Assembly (NCBI RefSeq): GCF_003122385.1
Contig: NZ_CP029255.1
Location: 1,488,001 to 1,552,000, forward strand
DNA: 64,000 nucleotides
Direction: 5' to 3'
Origin: Flavobacterium crocinum
Lineage (GTDB): Bacteria; Bacteroidota; Bacteroidia; Flavobacteriales; Flavobacteriaceae
The notes beneath the pieces were generated by a model, which did no database searches, was not told where the DNA came from, and saw nothing but the letters and a program-made list of their open reading frames with translations. Position numbers and translations under genes: made by a program. The stretch's first letter is position 1; each line of letters opens with the position of its first letter. Below, one piece after another: positions 16,888-25,732 of the stretch.

Positions 16888-16969
16888 TGCGGATAATAGG
16901 ACTCGAACCTACACGCCTTGCGGCACCAGATCCTAAGTCTGGCACGTCTACCAATTTCGCCATATCCGC
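16888..16969 (-). tRNA. tRNA-Leu (TAG)
   Basis: 82 bases on the minus strand: acceptor GCGGATA / TATCCGC with discriminator A, anticodon stem CCAGA / TCTGG around CTTAGGA (anticodon TAG), a variable arm of type II length, and T arm GGTTCGAGTCC. CCA is not encoded. Its 3' end points at the CBASS-like operon; no second copy of the tRNA end was found, so there is no visible att site. Confidence 0.95.
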
Positions 16970-16983
16970 GGTAATTGTGGGTG

Positions 16984-17013
16984 CAAAGATAGGCATACTT
17001 TTGAATTATCAAA
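16984..17013 (-). promoter_or_regulatory. Promoter of tRNA-Leu
   Basis: On the minus strand TTTG (17010-17013), 18-base spacer, TATCTTTG (16984-16991), 14 bases before the tRNA 5' end. This matches the Bacteroidota consensus. Confidence 0.75.
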
Positions 17014-17079
17014 GCATTTTTTGAAAATTTTTTTTAATTCTCTTTTTTGTACTTTTGGTTTTCTATAAAAATAATTTAA

Positions 17080-18468
17080 ATGGAAAATATTAAGTCCTAC
17101 GTTCAACAACATAAAGATCGGTTTATCAACGAATTGATCGAATTACTAAAGATTCCGTCGGTAAGTGCCGACACTGCATATTCTCAAGATGTTATTGACA
17201 CAGCAGAGGCTGTAAAAGAAAGTTTATCAAAAGCAGGATGCGATTTTGTCGAAACTTGCGATACTCCGGGTTACCCAATTATCTACGGAGAGAAAATTAT
17301 AGATCCAAATCTTCCAACGGTTTTAGTTTACGGACACTACGACGTACAACCGCCGGATCCATTAGAATTATGGACTTCACCACCATTTGAACCCGTTATT
17401 AAAAATACAGATATTCATCCGGAAGGAGCCATTTTCGCTCGTGGCGCATGTGACGACAAAGGTCAGATGTACATGCACGTAAAAGCGTTAGAATATATGG
17501 TGCAAACAAATAATTTGCCTTGCAACGTAAAATTCATGATCGAAGGTGAAGAAGAAGTAGGTTCGGCAAGTTTGGCCTGGTTCGTAGAACGCAATCAGGA
17601 AAAACTAAAAAACGACGTAATCCTGATTTCAGATACGGGAATGATTTCCAACCAACAACCATCAATTACAACAGGTTTAAGAGGTTTAAGTTATGTTGAA
17701 GTAGAAGTTACAGGTCCAAACCGCGATTTGCATTCTGGTTTATACGGTGGAGCTGTGGCAAACCCAATTAATATTCTGGCCAAAATGATTGCTTCGCTTC
17801 ACGACGAAAACAATCATATTACGATTCCGGGATTTTATGATAAAGTTCAGGAATTATCTGCAGAAGAAAGAGCTGAAATGGCAAAAGCGCCTTTTAGCCT
17901 AGAAAAATATAAAAATGCTTTAAATATCGCTGATGTTTATGGTGAAAAAGGCTATGTAACCAACGAAAGAAACTCCATTCGTCCTACTTTAGACGTAAAC
18001 GGAATCTGGGGCGGTTATACTGGTGAAGGTGCTAAAACGGTTATTGCGAGCAAAGCTTTTGCTAAAATCTCGATGCGTTTGGTTCCAAATCAGGAATGGG
18101 AAGAGATTACAGAACTTTTCACCAAACATTTTACAAGCATTGCTCCGGCCGGAGTTACTGTAAAAGTAACGCCTCATCACGGCGGGCAGGGTTATGTTAC
18201 GCCAATTGACAGTATTGGTTATCAGGCGGCAAATAAAGCGTATACAGAAACATTTGGAGTTCCTGCAATTCCGGTTCGTTCCGGTGGAAGTATTCCGATT
18301 GTGGCTTTGTTTGAGAAAGAATTGAAAAGTAAAACGATCTTAATGGGATTTGGTTTGGATAGTGATGCTATTCACTCGCCAAATGAGCATTTCGGAATCT
18401 TTAATTACTTGAAAGGAATTGAAACGATTCCGTTGTTTTATAAGTATTTTGTGGAGCTTTCTAAGTAG
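17080..18468 (+). CDS. M20 family dipeptidase
   Basis: 462 residues. The metal and catalytic motifs of the M20 family are intact: GHYDVQ with His86 and Asp88, ARGACDDKGQ with the bridging Asp125 region, and EGEEEVGS at 155-162 with the catalytic and ligand glutamates. A dimerisation insert lies in the middle (about 215-330), and the final ligand His is in SDAIHSPNE. Length and motif spacing match carnosine-dipeptidase-like (CNDP) cytosolic dipeptidases. A -7 box (TACTTTTG) ends 22 bases before the ATG. Divergent from tRNA-Leu and monocistronic. Confidence 0.93.
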   Translation: MENIKSYVQQHKDRFINELIELLKIPSVSADTAYSQDVIDTAEAVKESLSKAGCDFVETCDTPGYPIIYGEKIIDPNLPTVLVYGHYDVQPPDPLELWTSPPFEPVIKNTDIHPEGAIFARGACDDKGQMYMHVKALEYMVQTNNLPCNVKFMIEGEEEVGSASLAWFVERNQEKLKNDVILISDTGMISNQQPSITTGLRGLSYVEVEVTGPNRDLHSGLYGGAVANPINILAKMIASLHDENNHITIPGFYDKVQELSAEERAEMAKAPFSLEKYKNALNIADVYGEKGYVTNERNSIRPTLDVNGIWGGYTGEGAKTVIASKAFAKISMRLVPNQEWEEITELFTKHFTSIAPAGVTVKVTPHHGGQGYVTPIDSIGYQAANKAYTETFGVPAIPVRSGGSIPIVALFEKELKSKTILMGFGLDSDAIHSPNEHFGIFNYLKGIETIPLFYKYFVELSK

Positions 18469-18475
18469 TTTTTTT

Positions 18476-19513
18476 ACCGCAAAGAGCGCTAAGAATTTAC
18501 GCAAAGTTCGCTAAGATTTTTTTAATAAGATTTTAAAAAGTTCGCAAAGCTGTGTCCATAAAGCTTTGCGAACTTTGCGTTTATAAACGTAACCTTAGAA
18601 AAAAACCTTGCGTTCTTTGCGGTTAAGTTTTACTTACTCGGAATTTTTTTTTACCGCAAAGAGCGCTAAGAATTTATGCAAAGTTCGCTAAGATTTTTTT
18701 TAATAAGATTTTAAAAAGTTCGCAAAGCTATGTCCATAAAGCTTTGCGAACTTTGCGTTTATAAACGTAACCTTAGAAAAAAACCTTGCGTTCTTTGCGG
18801 TTAAGTTTTACTTACTCGGAATTTTTTTTTTACCGCAAAGAGCGCTAAGAATTTACGCAAAGTTCGCTAAGATTTTTTTAATAAGATTTTAAAAAGTTCG
18901 CAAAGCTATGTCCATAAAGCTTTGCGAACTTTGCGTTTATAAGCCTAACATTAGAAAAACCTTGCGTTCTTTGCGGTTAAGTTTTACTTACTCGGAATTT
19001 TTTTTTACCGCAAAGAGCGCTAAGAATTTATGCAAAGTTCGCTAAGATTTTTTTTAATAAGATTTTAAAAAGTTCGCAAAGCTATGTCCATAAAGCTTTG
19101 CGAACTTTGCGTTTATAAACGTAACCTTAGAAAAAAACCTTGCGTTCTTTGCGGTTAAGTTTTACTTACTCGGAATTTTTTTTTACCGCAAAGAGCGCTA
19201 AGAATTTATGCAAAGTTCGCTAAGATTTTTTTAATAAGATTTTAAAAAGTTCGCAAAGCTATGTCCATAAAGCTTTGCGAACTTTGCGTTTATAAACGTA
19301 ACCTTAGAAAAAAACCTTGCGTTCTTTGCGGTTAAGTTTTACTTACTCGGAATTTTTTTTTTACCGCAAAGAGCGCTAAGAATTTACGCAAAGTTCGCTA
19401 AGATTTTTTTAATAAGATTTTAAAAAGTTCGCAAAGCTATGTCCATAAAGCTTTGCGAACTTTGCGTTTATAAACGTAACCTTAGAAAAAAACCTTGCGT
19501 TCTTTGCGGTTAA
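18476..19513. repeat. Six-copy tandem array of a ~178-bp palindromic unit
   Basis: Copies begin (ACCGCAAAGAGCGCTAAGAA) at 18476, 18653, 18832, 19007, 19185 and 19363, giving periods of 177, 179, 175, 178 and 178. Each unit is a nested palindrome: outer ACCGCAAAG...CTTTGCGGT, inner AAAGTTCGCAAAGCT / AGCTTTGCGAACTTT around a TATGTCCATA loop. Length differences come mainly from T runs; base differences are few (ACG/ATG alternation, one GTG/ATG change in copy 1, a divergent TAAGCCTAACAT in copy 3). Units are joined by a constant linker ending TTACTTACTCGGAA. No ORF runs through it. The same element occurs singly elsewhere in the window. Confidence 0.95.
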
Positions 19514-19524
19514 ATAAAATAACT

Positions 19525-19553
19525 AAATCCGTTCAGAAATGAACGGATTTTTT
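19525..19553 (+). terminator. Hairpin with T-tract after the array
   Basis: AAATCCGTTCA, loop, TGAACGGATTT followed by T run. It could terminate transcription coming from the dipeptidase gene through the array. Confidence 0.65.
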
Positions 19554-19747
19554 GTTCGTAACATTCTTGGAATTTGGGTTTTTAAAACTTGGAATTTAAA
19601 TTTAAAATTTTAATGTTGACTTTGTATTTTGTTAAATAAATTAACTTATTTTTGGTTTTTTCTTTATTAAGCCCCATTTAATATTGCATATAGTTTTATA
19701 TTTTTATTTTTTCTAATGTTATTTTAATATAAATTTAATTTTGGTAA

Positions 19748-20845
19748 ATGAGCTTAATTAAAAAAAGAATTAGATTTTCGCCTATTGGCTATACCAAATA
19801 CCTTAAGGGTTTAGAACAAACACATACGATGTTTCGTCAGGGAAAAGTATTGGAAAGTTTAGCTTCAAAATCCTGGGAAATTGCTCCTGGAAATAGTACT
19901 ACTTCAAAAAAAGCTTTTTTTTTAGACAATCAGTTTGAGCGTATTACCAGAACTGCTTATACGGATAATCCGCAACTCATGATGCAGGGCGGTATTGTCA
20001 TAAACCACGAACCCACAAAAGCTTATTTGCTGAAAAATATCTGGATGATTAATGGTTCTGTTTATAAAGGAATGCATCGTTTTTTATTACATCATCGCAA
20101 TAAATTAAGTAATCAGAAGAATTATTTACCACCAGTTATTGTAGATACCGAAATCAAAAATGCATCGGTGTATAGTTCTTACGACGGGAATGAATTTTTT
20201 GGTCTTTGGCTTACAGATGATTGTACAAACTATAAACTCGCTGCATCTGAAGGAACACCAATAACAACAAACATTTTTACAAGTCCGCATATGTTCGAAT
20301 ATGAAAAATTATTGGGTATGAATCCGTACAGAACGAATGGGGCGTATATAAAAGATGCAGTGTTTATTGATGACGATTGGGGGAATAACAGTAAAAAACA
20401 AGAGTTGTTTGATCAGAATAAGCAAATGCTACTTTCAAAGTTCTCTGGAAGTTCTCATTCGGGAGTATTTATACTGCGTCGTAATTCCGGTAAAACCAGA
20501 ATCATGTTAAACGAAATTGAAATTGCTGAACGTTTACGTGATCAATATGGATTTAAAATAGTGGATGTTACCAAACATACTGTGCAAGAAATTATTGCTG
20601 CCTGTATTGGAGCGAAAACTATTGTCGGAATTGAAGGAAGCCACCTTATGCATGGTTTAATGGTACTTGAGCCAGGAGCTTCTGTTTTGACCCTGCAACC
20701 TCCAAGCCGTTTTTGCGGTGTTCTGAAAATAACTACTGATATGCAAAATCTAAACTACGGATTTGTTGTAGGTATTCAAAAAGAAGAAGATTTCTACGTG
20801 AATTTTGAAGAAGTGGAGAGAACGCTAGCTTTATTGAGGTTCTAA
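19748..20845 (+). CDS. GT61-type glycosyltransferase
   Basis: 365 residues. The C-terminal half carries the GT61/DUF563 pattern: FILRRNSGKTR (phosphate-binding arginines), a ..AERLRDQYGFKIVD strand, IIAACIGAKTIVGIEGSHL and MVLEPGASVLTLQPP. No signal peptide or membrane segment is present, so it would act in the cytoplasm on a glycan under assembly. It stands alone. A -7 box (TAATTTTG, 19736-19743) ends only four bases before the ATG, so the message may be leaderless. Confidence 0.8.
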   Translation: MSLIKKRIRFSPIGYTKYLKGLEQTHTMFRQGKVLESLASKSWEIAPGNSTTSKKAFFLDNQFERITRTAYTDNPQLMMQGGIVINHEPTKAYLLKNIWMINGSVYKGMHRFLLHHRNKLSNQKNYLPPVIVDTEIKNASVYSSYDGNEFFGLWLTDDCTNYKLAASEGTPITTNIFTSPHMFEYEKLLGMNPYRTNGAYIKDAVFIDDDWGNNSKKQELFDQNKQMLLSKFSGSSHSGVFILRRNSGKTRIMLNEIEIAERLRDQYGFKIVDVTKHTVQEIIAACIGAKTIVGIEGSHLMHGLMVLEPGASVLTLQPPSRFCGVLKITTDMQNLNYGFVVGIQKEEDFYVNFEEVERTLALLRF

Positions 20846-20899
20846 GATACTAAGGCTCTGAGTTAAAATCTTAGAACCTTAGCATCTTAGTATCTCAGA
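20841..20899. repeat. Inverted repeat, 'ttagaacctt' family
   Basis: TTCTAAGATACTAAGG-type left arm pairs imperfectly with CTTAGTATCTCAGAA. The left arm includes the stop codon of the glycosyltransferase gene. A half copy (ACTTAGTGTCTCAGAACC) lies at about 22432-22460. Confidence 0.6.
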
Positions 20900-20945
20900 A
20901 ACTTTAAAAAAAATCAGCTTTTTCTTTCTCGTTTGAAAATTAATT

Positions 20946-20977
20946 CTACATTTGTAGAGTATAATCTATAATTGTAG
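20946..20977 (+). promoter_or_regulatory. BlaI-type operator over promoter
   Basis: Two dyads of the BlaI/MecI type: CTACATTTGTAG at 20946-20957 (perfect arms) and CTATAATTGTAG at 20966-20977 (one mismatch), centre to centre 20 bases. The first overlaps a -7 box, TACATTTG at 20947-20954. A BlaI-family gene lies at the end of the same gene run, so autoregulation is the simplest reading. The operator consensus (TACAnnTGTA) is known for the family; its use here is inferred. Confidence 0.65.
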
Positions 20978-20984
20978 AATTAAG

Positions 20985-21407
20985 ATGATTAGAAAAATAC
21001 TTTTTGCGATAATTCTGTTTTCTTTTTTTGGATGTAAATCGGTATTGAATCAAAAGATTGATAAAAAGAAAGAGGGAAAATGGGTTGACGTTTATGTTCA
21101 GGATAGTGTTACGTATAAATCTGTAGAATTTTACAAGAATGATCAGCCTGTTAAAAAATGGAAGACTTTTATAAACGGGAAATTATACAAATCAGAGAAA
21201 TATAAAAACGGAATCTGTATTGTAAAAAGTTACTACGAAAACGGAAAATTAGAATCAAAAGGGAAAACGAAGTTAGAAGTAAATGAGACAGAATCACATT
21301 GGTTTTATTTTGGAGAATGGAAATTCTATTCGGATAAAGGAAAATTATTTCAGATTAGAAAATACGAAAAAGGAGAGTTAATCTCTGAACAAAAAATAAA
21401 TCTTTAA
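20985..21407 (+). CDS. Small lipoprotein with MORN/YwqK-like repeats
   Basis: 140 residues with a lipoprotein signal (IILFSFFGC, lipobox Cys17). The mature part has repeats of the form .YENGKLESKGK and .Y.DKGKLFQIRKYEKGEL, typical of YwqK-type antitoxin-like or MORN-like proteins. It is the first gene behind the BlaI-type operator and probably sits on the periplasmic face of a membrane. Its role is unknown. The next gene follows after 11 bases. Confidence 0.7.
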   Translation: MIRKILFAIILFSFFGCKSVLNQKIDKKKEGKWVDVYVQDSVTYKSVEFYKNDQPVKKWKTFINGKLYKSEKYKNGICIVKSYYENGKLESKGKTKLEVNETESHWFYFGEWKFYSDKGKLFQIRKYEKGELISEQKINL

Positions 21408-21418
21408 TTTAAAAATCT

Positions 21419-22381
21419 ATGAACAAACTGTTGGCTTTCTTTTTTATAGTAATGAATTGTCTTTTGATTCAGGCTCAAACGTACAAAGAATGGATTAAAA
21501 AAGCAGATTCTTGTTATAATGTGGAAAATTATAAATTATCAGTCAACTATTACACGAAAGCTTTTAAGATAGAACACAAAGATTCGAAACATTTATATAA
21601 TGCGGGATGTTCTGCTGCTTTGGCTAAAGAGAATAAAAAAGCCTTTAAATGGTTGGATTTAGCCATTGATAATGGTTACGAGGGTATTGCTCATATTAAA
21701 ATAGATAATGATTTAAAAGCTTTACACGATACTAAAAAATGGGAAAAGACAATTAGTAAACTTCAAAAGAAAATAGATATTCTTAGTGCTAAATATGATA
21801 AACCGCTGGAAAAAGAACTTTTGGAAATTTATGCAGAGGATCAGGGGATTCGGGGAGAATTTATGAATGTTTATAAAGCCCAAAAACCTGATAAAAAGAA
21901 AATGGACAGTATTGGGAAAATAATGAGTTTAAAAGACAGTATTAATCTCATCAAAGTGATGAAAATACTGGACGAAAGAGGCTGGGTTGGAAAAGATGTA
22001 GTAGGAACTCAGGGAAATCAAACTTTGTTTTTGGTTATTCAACATTCAGATTTAAAATACCAGCAAAAATATTTGCCTATGATGAGAGAAGCGGTTAAAA
22101 ACGGCAATGCAAGTCCGTCTAACCTGGCTTATCTGGAAGACAGAGTAGCTTTGAGAGAAGGAAGAAAGCAAATTTACGGAAGTCAGTCTTCAAAAAGTAA
22201 AACAGATAATAAATTCCATATTTCGCCTATGATAGATCCCGATAACGTTGATAAAAGACGTGCTGAAGTAGGATTAGGTACGATGAAAGAATATGCGGCA
22301 AAACTAAATATTGAATGGGATCTTGAAACGTACAAAAAAGAATTGTCTGAGATGGAAAAACTTGAAAAGAATAAAGAATAA
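21419..22381 (+). CDS. Exported TPR plus DUF6624 protein
   Basis: 320 residues with a signal peptide (cleavage after QAQ, about residue 20). Residues 22-100 look like tetratricopeptide helices (YKLSVNYYTKAF...LYNAGCSAAL). The C-terminal part has the DUF6624 signature: RGWVGKDVVGTQGNQTLFLV, IQHSD, the ...MREAVKNGNASPSNLAYLEDRV segment and KQIYGSQ. The function of DUF6624 is unknown. The gene lies within the BlaI/M56 gene run, so it is probably regulated with it. Confidence 0.78.
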   Translation: MNKLLAFFFIVMNCLLIQAQTYKEWIKKADSCYNVENYKLSVNYYTKAFKIEHKDSKHLYNAGCSAALAKENKKAFKWLDLAIDNGYEGIAHIKIDNDLKALHDTKKWEKTISKLQKKIDILSAKYDKPLEKELLEIYAEDQGIRGEFMNVYKAQKPDKKKMDSIGKIMSLKDSINLIKVMKILDERGWVGKDVVGTQGNQTLFLVIQHSDLKYQQKYLPMMREAVKNGNASPSNLAYLEDRVALREGRKQIYGSQSSKSKTDNKFHISPMIDPDNVDKRRAEVGLGTMKEYAAKLNIEWDLETYKKELSEMEKLEKNKE

Positions 22382-22469
22382 ATATTATCTATTCTCTTTT
22401 TTCTATATTCTATTCTCTGAAAAAAAACTTAGAAACTTAGTGTCTCAGAACCTTAGAACCTTAAAAAAA

Positions 22470-22841
22470 ATGCAATTATCAAACGCAGAAGAACAATTAA
22501 TGGAACATTTATGGAAGCTTGAAAAGGCATTCATGAAAGATTTACTGGAGGCATATCCGGAACCAAAACCAGCTACAACAACAGTAGCAACGCTTTTGAA
22601 ACGAATGATTGACAAGAAATTTGTGGCTTATAACGAATTTGGAAATTCTCGGGAGTATTACCCTTTGGTAAAGAAAACGGATTATTTTTCCAAACATGTA
22701 AAAGGACTTATCAGCAACTTTTTTAATAACTCAGCTTCGCAGTTTGCTTCGTTTTTTACGACTGAAACCAATTTGTCGGCTTCAGAACTGGAAGATCTTA
22801 AGAAAATAATTGATTCGGAAATTCAAAAAAAGAAAAAATGA
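22470..22841 (+). CDS. BlaI/MecI/CopY family repressor
   Basis: 123 residues from the ATG at 22470; the open frame extends further upstream but overlaps the previous gene and a repeat. A winged helix-turn-helix fills residues 1-75 (LSNAEEQLMEHLWKLEK..., TTVATLLKRMIDKKFVAY), followed by a dimerisation helix region. Family members are cleaved or released when the partner BlaR1-like protease senses a signal. The M56 gene overlaps it by four bases. The matching dyads upstream of 20985 are its probable targets. Confidence 0.9.
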   Translation: MQLSNAEEQLMEHLWKLEKAFMKDLLEAYPEPKPATTTVATLLKRMIDKKFVAYNEFGNSREYYPLVKKTDYFSKHVKGLISNFFNNSASQFASFFTTETNLSASELEDLKKIIDSEIQKKKK

Positions 22842-24061
22842 TGCTATATATTTTAAAATCAGGTTTACTGCTTATTGTGTTTTTTGCAGTGTATAAAATA
22901 CTGTTAGAAAATGAGAAGATGTTTCGTTTTAATCGTGCTTATCTGCTTGTAAGTATTATTTTTAGTTTGATAATTCCGTTGCAGTTGTTTTCGATTGATT
23001 CTCCTTTTTCAAAGAAAATCGCAACAATTCAATTGGATGGAATTATGATTGTGACAGATAGGTCGGTTTTAAACAAAATAAACTATAGCGAGATTGTAAT
23101 GTACTTTTTGAGTGTTGTTTATGTTGTGATTGTGGCGATTTTAATTGTTCGTTTTATACGCAATGTATTTTCTTTTTATAGCAGAATGAAAAAGAATAAA
23201 GTTGAAATTGTAAAAGGACAAAAGGTTGTTTTAACAAAAGAACAAGTTTTACCACATTCATTTTGGAATGCTATTTTTATCAATCAGGAAGATTATAAAA
23301 ATGGAAAAATTCCGTCAGAGTTAATAGCGCATGAAAAGGCACATTTGGAGCAGAAGCACACACTTGATATATTGTTTGTTAAGGTTTTACAGATTGTTTT
23401 TTGGTTTAATCCTATTTTTATTTTGTTTGAAAAAGCAATAAGGCTTAATCATGAATTTTTAGCTGATGAAGCTGTAAACAAAGAATTTGGCGAGGTGCGA
23501 AACTATCAGAATCTGCTACTAAATTTTGCTTCAAACAAACAGACCATTGCTTTGGCAAGTGCTATTAATTATTTGATAACCAAAAAGCGCCTGATTATGA
23601 TGACTAAAAAAGAGTCGACAGTAAAAAAAATAGGGAAAGTATTTATTATTGGGGCTATTTGCAGTTTGTTATTATTTGCTTTTAATGCAGGAGCAATTGC
23701 ACAACCAAATGCTAGTTTGACAAATCAAAATGATAAGCTAATTAATTATGTCGCAGCTAATATGAAAGAACCACAATTTCAAGGAGGAATTGAAAAGTTC
23801 TATATGTTTGTGGGGCAAAATTTTAGAGTGCCAAAAGAATTTTCCAAACATACAATGGAAGGTAAATTATTTATTGAGTTTATGGTTGAAAAAGATGGAA
23901 GTTTGTCTGAATTTAAAATAGTAAAAGATTTAGGATATGGAGTTGCAGAGGAAGCTATAAGAGTTTTGAAGCTTTCTCCAAAATGGATTCCTGCTACAGA
24001 AAACGGAAAACCAATTAGGGTAAGTTATAGTTTGCCAATTACGATTCAAACACCCAAATAA
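22838..24061 (+). CDS. BlaR1-like M56 metallopeptidase with C-terminal TonB domain
   Basis: 407 residues. Membrane segments lie near 5-22, 33-50, 88-108 and about 270-290. The M56 zinc motif HEKAH is at 165-169, with a second conserved HEFLADEAV at 205-213. The C-terminal part (about 310-407) resembles the TonB C-terminal domain (LFIEFMVEKDGSLSEFKIVKD...AIRVLKLSPKWIPA). In Bacteroidota such fusions replace the beta-lactam sensor domain of BlaR1, so the signal is probably not a beta-lactam. Confidence 0.9.
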   Translation: MMLYILKSGLLLIVFFAVYKILLENEKMFRFNRAYLLVSIIFSLIIPLQLFSIDSPFSKKIATIQLDGIMIVTDRSVLNKINYSEIVMYFLSVVYVVIVAILIVRFIRNVFSFYSRMKKNKVEIVKGQKVVLTKEQVLPHSFWNAIFINQEDYKNGKIPSELIAHEKAHLEQKHTLDILFVKVLQIVFWFNPIFILFEKAIRLNHEFLADEAVNKEFGEVRNYQNLLLNFASNKQTIALASAINYLITKKRLIMMTKKESTVKKIGKVFIIGAICSLLLFAFNAGAIAQPNASLTNQNDKLINYVAANMKEPQFQGGIEKFYMFVGQNFRVPKEFSKHTMEGKLFIEFMVEKDGSLSEFKIVKDLGYGVAEEAIRVLKLSPKWIPATENGKPIRVSYSLPITIQTPK

Positions 24062-24091
24062 GAAAGTCCTTGCTTCTTTGTGTTTTGAAAG

Positions 24092-24128
24092 AAAAAAAAT
24101 CCGCTTCTTTTGCATCAAAGAAGCGGAT
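24092..24128 (-). terminator. Terminator of saccharopine dehydrogenase family gene
   Basis: On the minus strand ATCCGCTTCTTT, loop, AAAGAAGCGGAT and eight T, about 55 bases after the stop. The T-tract is on the minus side, though the hairpin may also stop transcription from the M56 gene. Confidence 0.75.
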
Positions 24129-24181
24129 AAAATTAAAAACTAATTAAAAAAAAATTCTAAAAATAAAAATGCAAATCCAGA

Positions 24182-25546
24182 CTAAAATAAATCCGGATTG
24201 TATCCAAAGTAAGGTACTTTTTGTTCGTTGAAAATAACTCCGTACTCTTCTAATTCTTTCAAAATAGGTTCGTAAACTTCTTTTTTTATTGGAAGCTGAA
24301 CGCCTGGTGTTGTGATTTTTCCGTTTAAGATTAACAGTGTCGCAATTGCAACCGGAAGTCCAACTGTTTTTGCCATTGCAGTATACGTTTGGTCTTCGCC
24401 AATGCAGACCATTTTCGAATCGATTTGTTTCTTTTCGCCATTCAGTTCGTATCCAAATTTATGATACATCACAATCATATCTTTATCGTGTGGTTCTAAA
24501 GCCCAGCTGTCGGTTAAGATTTTTTGCAAAATCTGGGCTGGTGTGGCATTCGGAAGATTTACTTTTTTATTTGGGTTAAATAAATCCAGTTCCAAAAGTT
24601 TGTCCCACATAATATCGTCCTGATCGATTTTTAAGATCAATCGGGTTTTGATTTCTACAGAATCTGTGGGATGATAAGGAAGAAAAGAATTGATAAACTG
24701 ACGGTAACTCATGTTCTCAGAGCCTTCAATGACATAACTATCATCGGTCATTCCGAGTTGTACAAACATGTTCCAAGCTCTTGAAAAACCAACTCTTCGA
24801 ATAGTTCCTCGATATAAAGTCAGAATATCATCTAAACCGTAAATCGATCTGTATTTAAGGGAATCACGGTTAGAATAAGCTTCGAATTTTCCGTAGCCTT
24901 CTACTTCCAGAAATTCAGTTCTTCTAAATAAAGCGCTGTACGGAATGTATTTATAAGTGCCTTCCTGAATAAACTTTGCAGCTCCGCCTTGTCCGGCCAA
25001 AACTACATTTCTTGGTGCCCAAGTAAATTTATAATTCCACAAATTATTGTCAGATTCAGGCGCTACAAGTCCGCCGCAGAAAGATTCAAACAACAGCATT
25101 TTACCGCCTTTTGCTCTAATTTCGTCAATTACTTTCATGGCGCTCATGTGGTCGATTCCCGGATCAAGACCAATTTCGTTCATGAAAATCAGATTGTTTT
25201 TTATGGCTTCATCATTCAGAGCCTGCATCGCATCGCTGATATAAGAAGCAGTAACCAAATGTTTTTTAAATTCTAGACAGTCTTTTGCGATTTCGATATG
25301 CAAATGTGCCGGAAGCATCGAAATAATTATTGAAGCATTTTGAATTGCCGTTTTTCTTTCTTCAGCATTAAAAATATCTAAGGCAAGCGGAGTAGCATTT
25401 GGATGATTGTGCGTTTTCACTTTCGCTAACTCCAATGAAAGATCGGCTACAGTTATATGCAGTTTTTCTTCATTAGATTTGGATAATAAATATCGAATCA
25501 ATGACGAGGCAGATCTTCCTGCTCCAATTATTAAAACGTTTCTCAT
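24182..25546 (-). CDS. Saccharopine dehydrogenase family protein
   Basis: 454 residues. The N-terminal Rossmann fold has a dinucleotide motif GAGRSASS at 8-15. The middle and C-terminal parts carry the saccharopine dehydrogenase C-terminal pattern (MNEIGLDPGIDHMSAMKVID, a conserved GG in ESFCGGLVAP). The length fits NAD(P)-dependent saccharopine reductase or the related carboxy(nor)spermidine/lysine enzymes. The gene is monocistronic and divergent from the DUF423 gene. Substrate is not certain from sequence alone. Confidence 0.88.
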   Translation of the reverse strand: MRNVLIIGAGRSASSLIRYLLSKSNEEKLHITVADLSLELAKVKTHNHPNATPLALDIFNAEERKTAIQNASIIISMLPAHLHIEIAKDCLEFKKHLVTASYISDAMQALNDEAIKNNLIFMNEIGLDPGIDHMSAMKVIDEIRAKGGKMLLFESFCGGLVAPESDNNLWNYKFTWAPRNVVLAGQGGAAKFIQEGTYKYIPYSALFRRTEFLEVEGYGKFEAYSNRDSLKYRSIYGLDDILTLYRGTIRRVGFSRAWNMFVQLGMTDDSYVIEGSENMSYRQFINSFLPYHPTDSVEIKTRLILKIDQDDIMWDKLLELDLFNPNKKVNLPNATPAQILQKILTDSWALEPHDKDMIVMYHKFGYELNGEKKQIDSKMVCIGEDQTYTAMAKTVGLPVAIATLLILNGKITTPGVQLPIKKEVYEPILKELEEYGVIFNEQKVPYFGYNPDLF

Positions 25547-25732
25547 GTCTTAAATATTTAACACAAATATATTTAAATGTTATAAATATAACAATTTTAA
25601 TTAAATAAAATTGAATATATTTTTCAATTTCAGAAAAAAATAATCTGATTTTGTTCTAAATAATGTTGGGTCGAAAGCGGTTTTTTGGTTTGTTTAAAGT
25701 ATTTTTGTTTCAAATTTCAAAAGATATAAATC

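Noticed and set aside
16888..16969. att site duplication of tRNA-Leu at the far end of the CBASS-like operon
   Set aside because: No second copy of the tRNA 3' end was found down to about 12 kb on the left.
18476..19513. Possible CRISPR array
   Set aside because: The units are ~178 bp, nearly identical throughout and carry no variable spacers; no cas gene is near.
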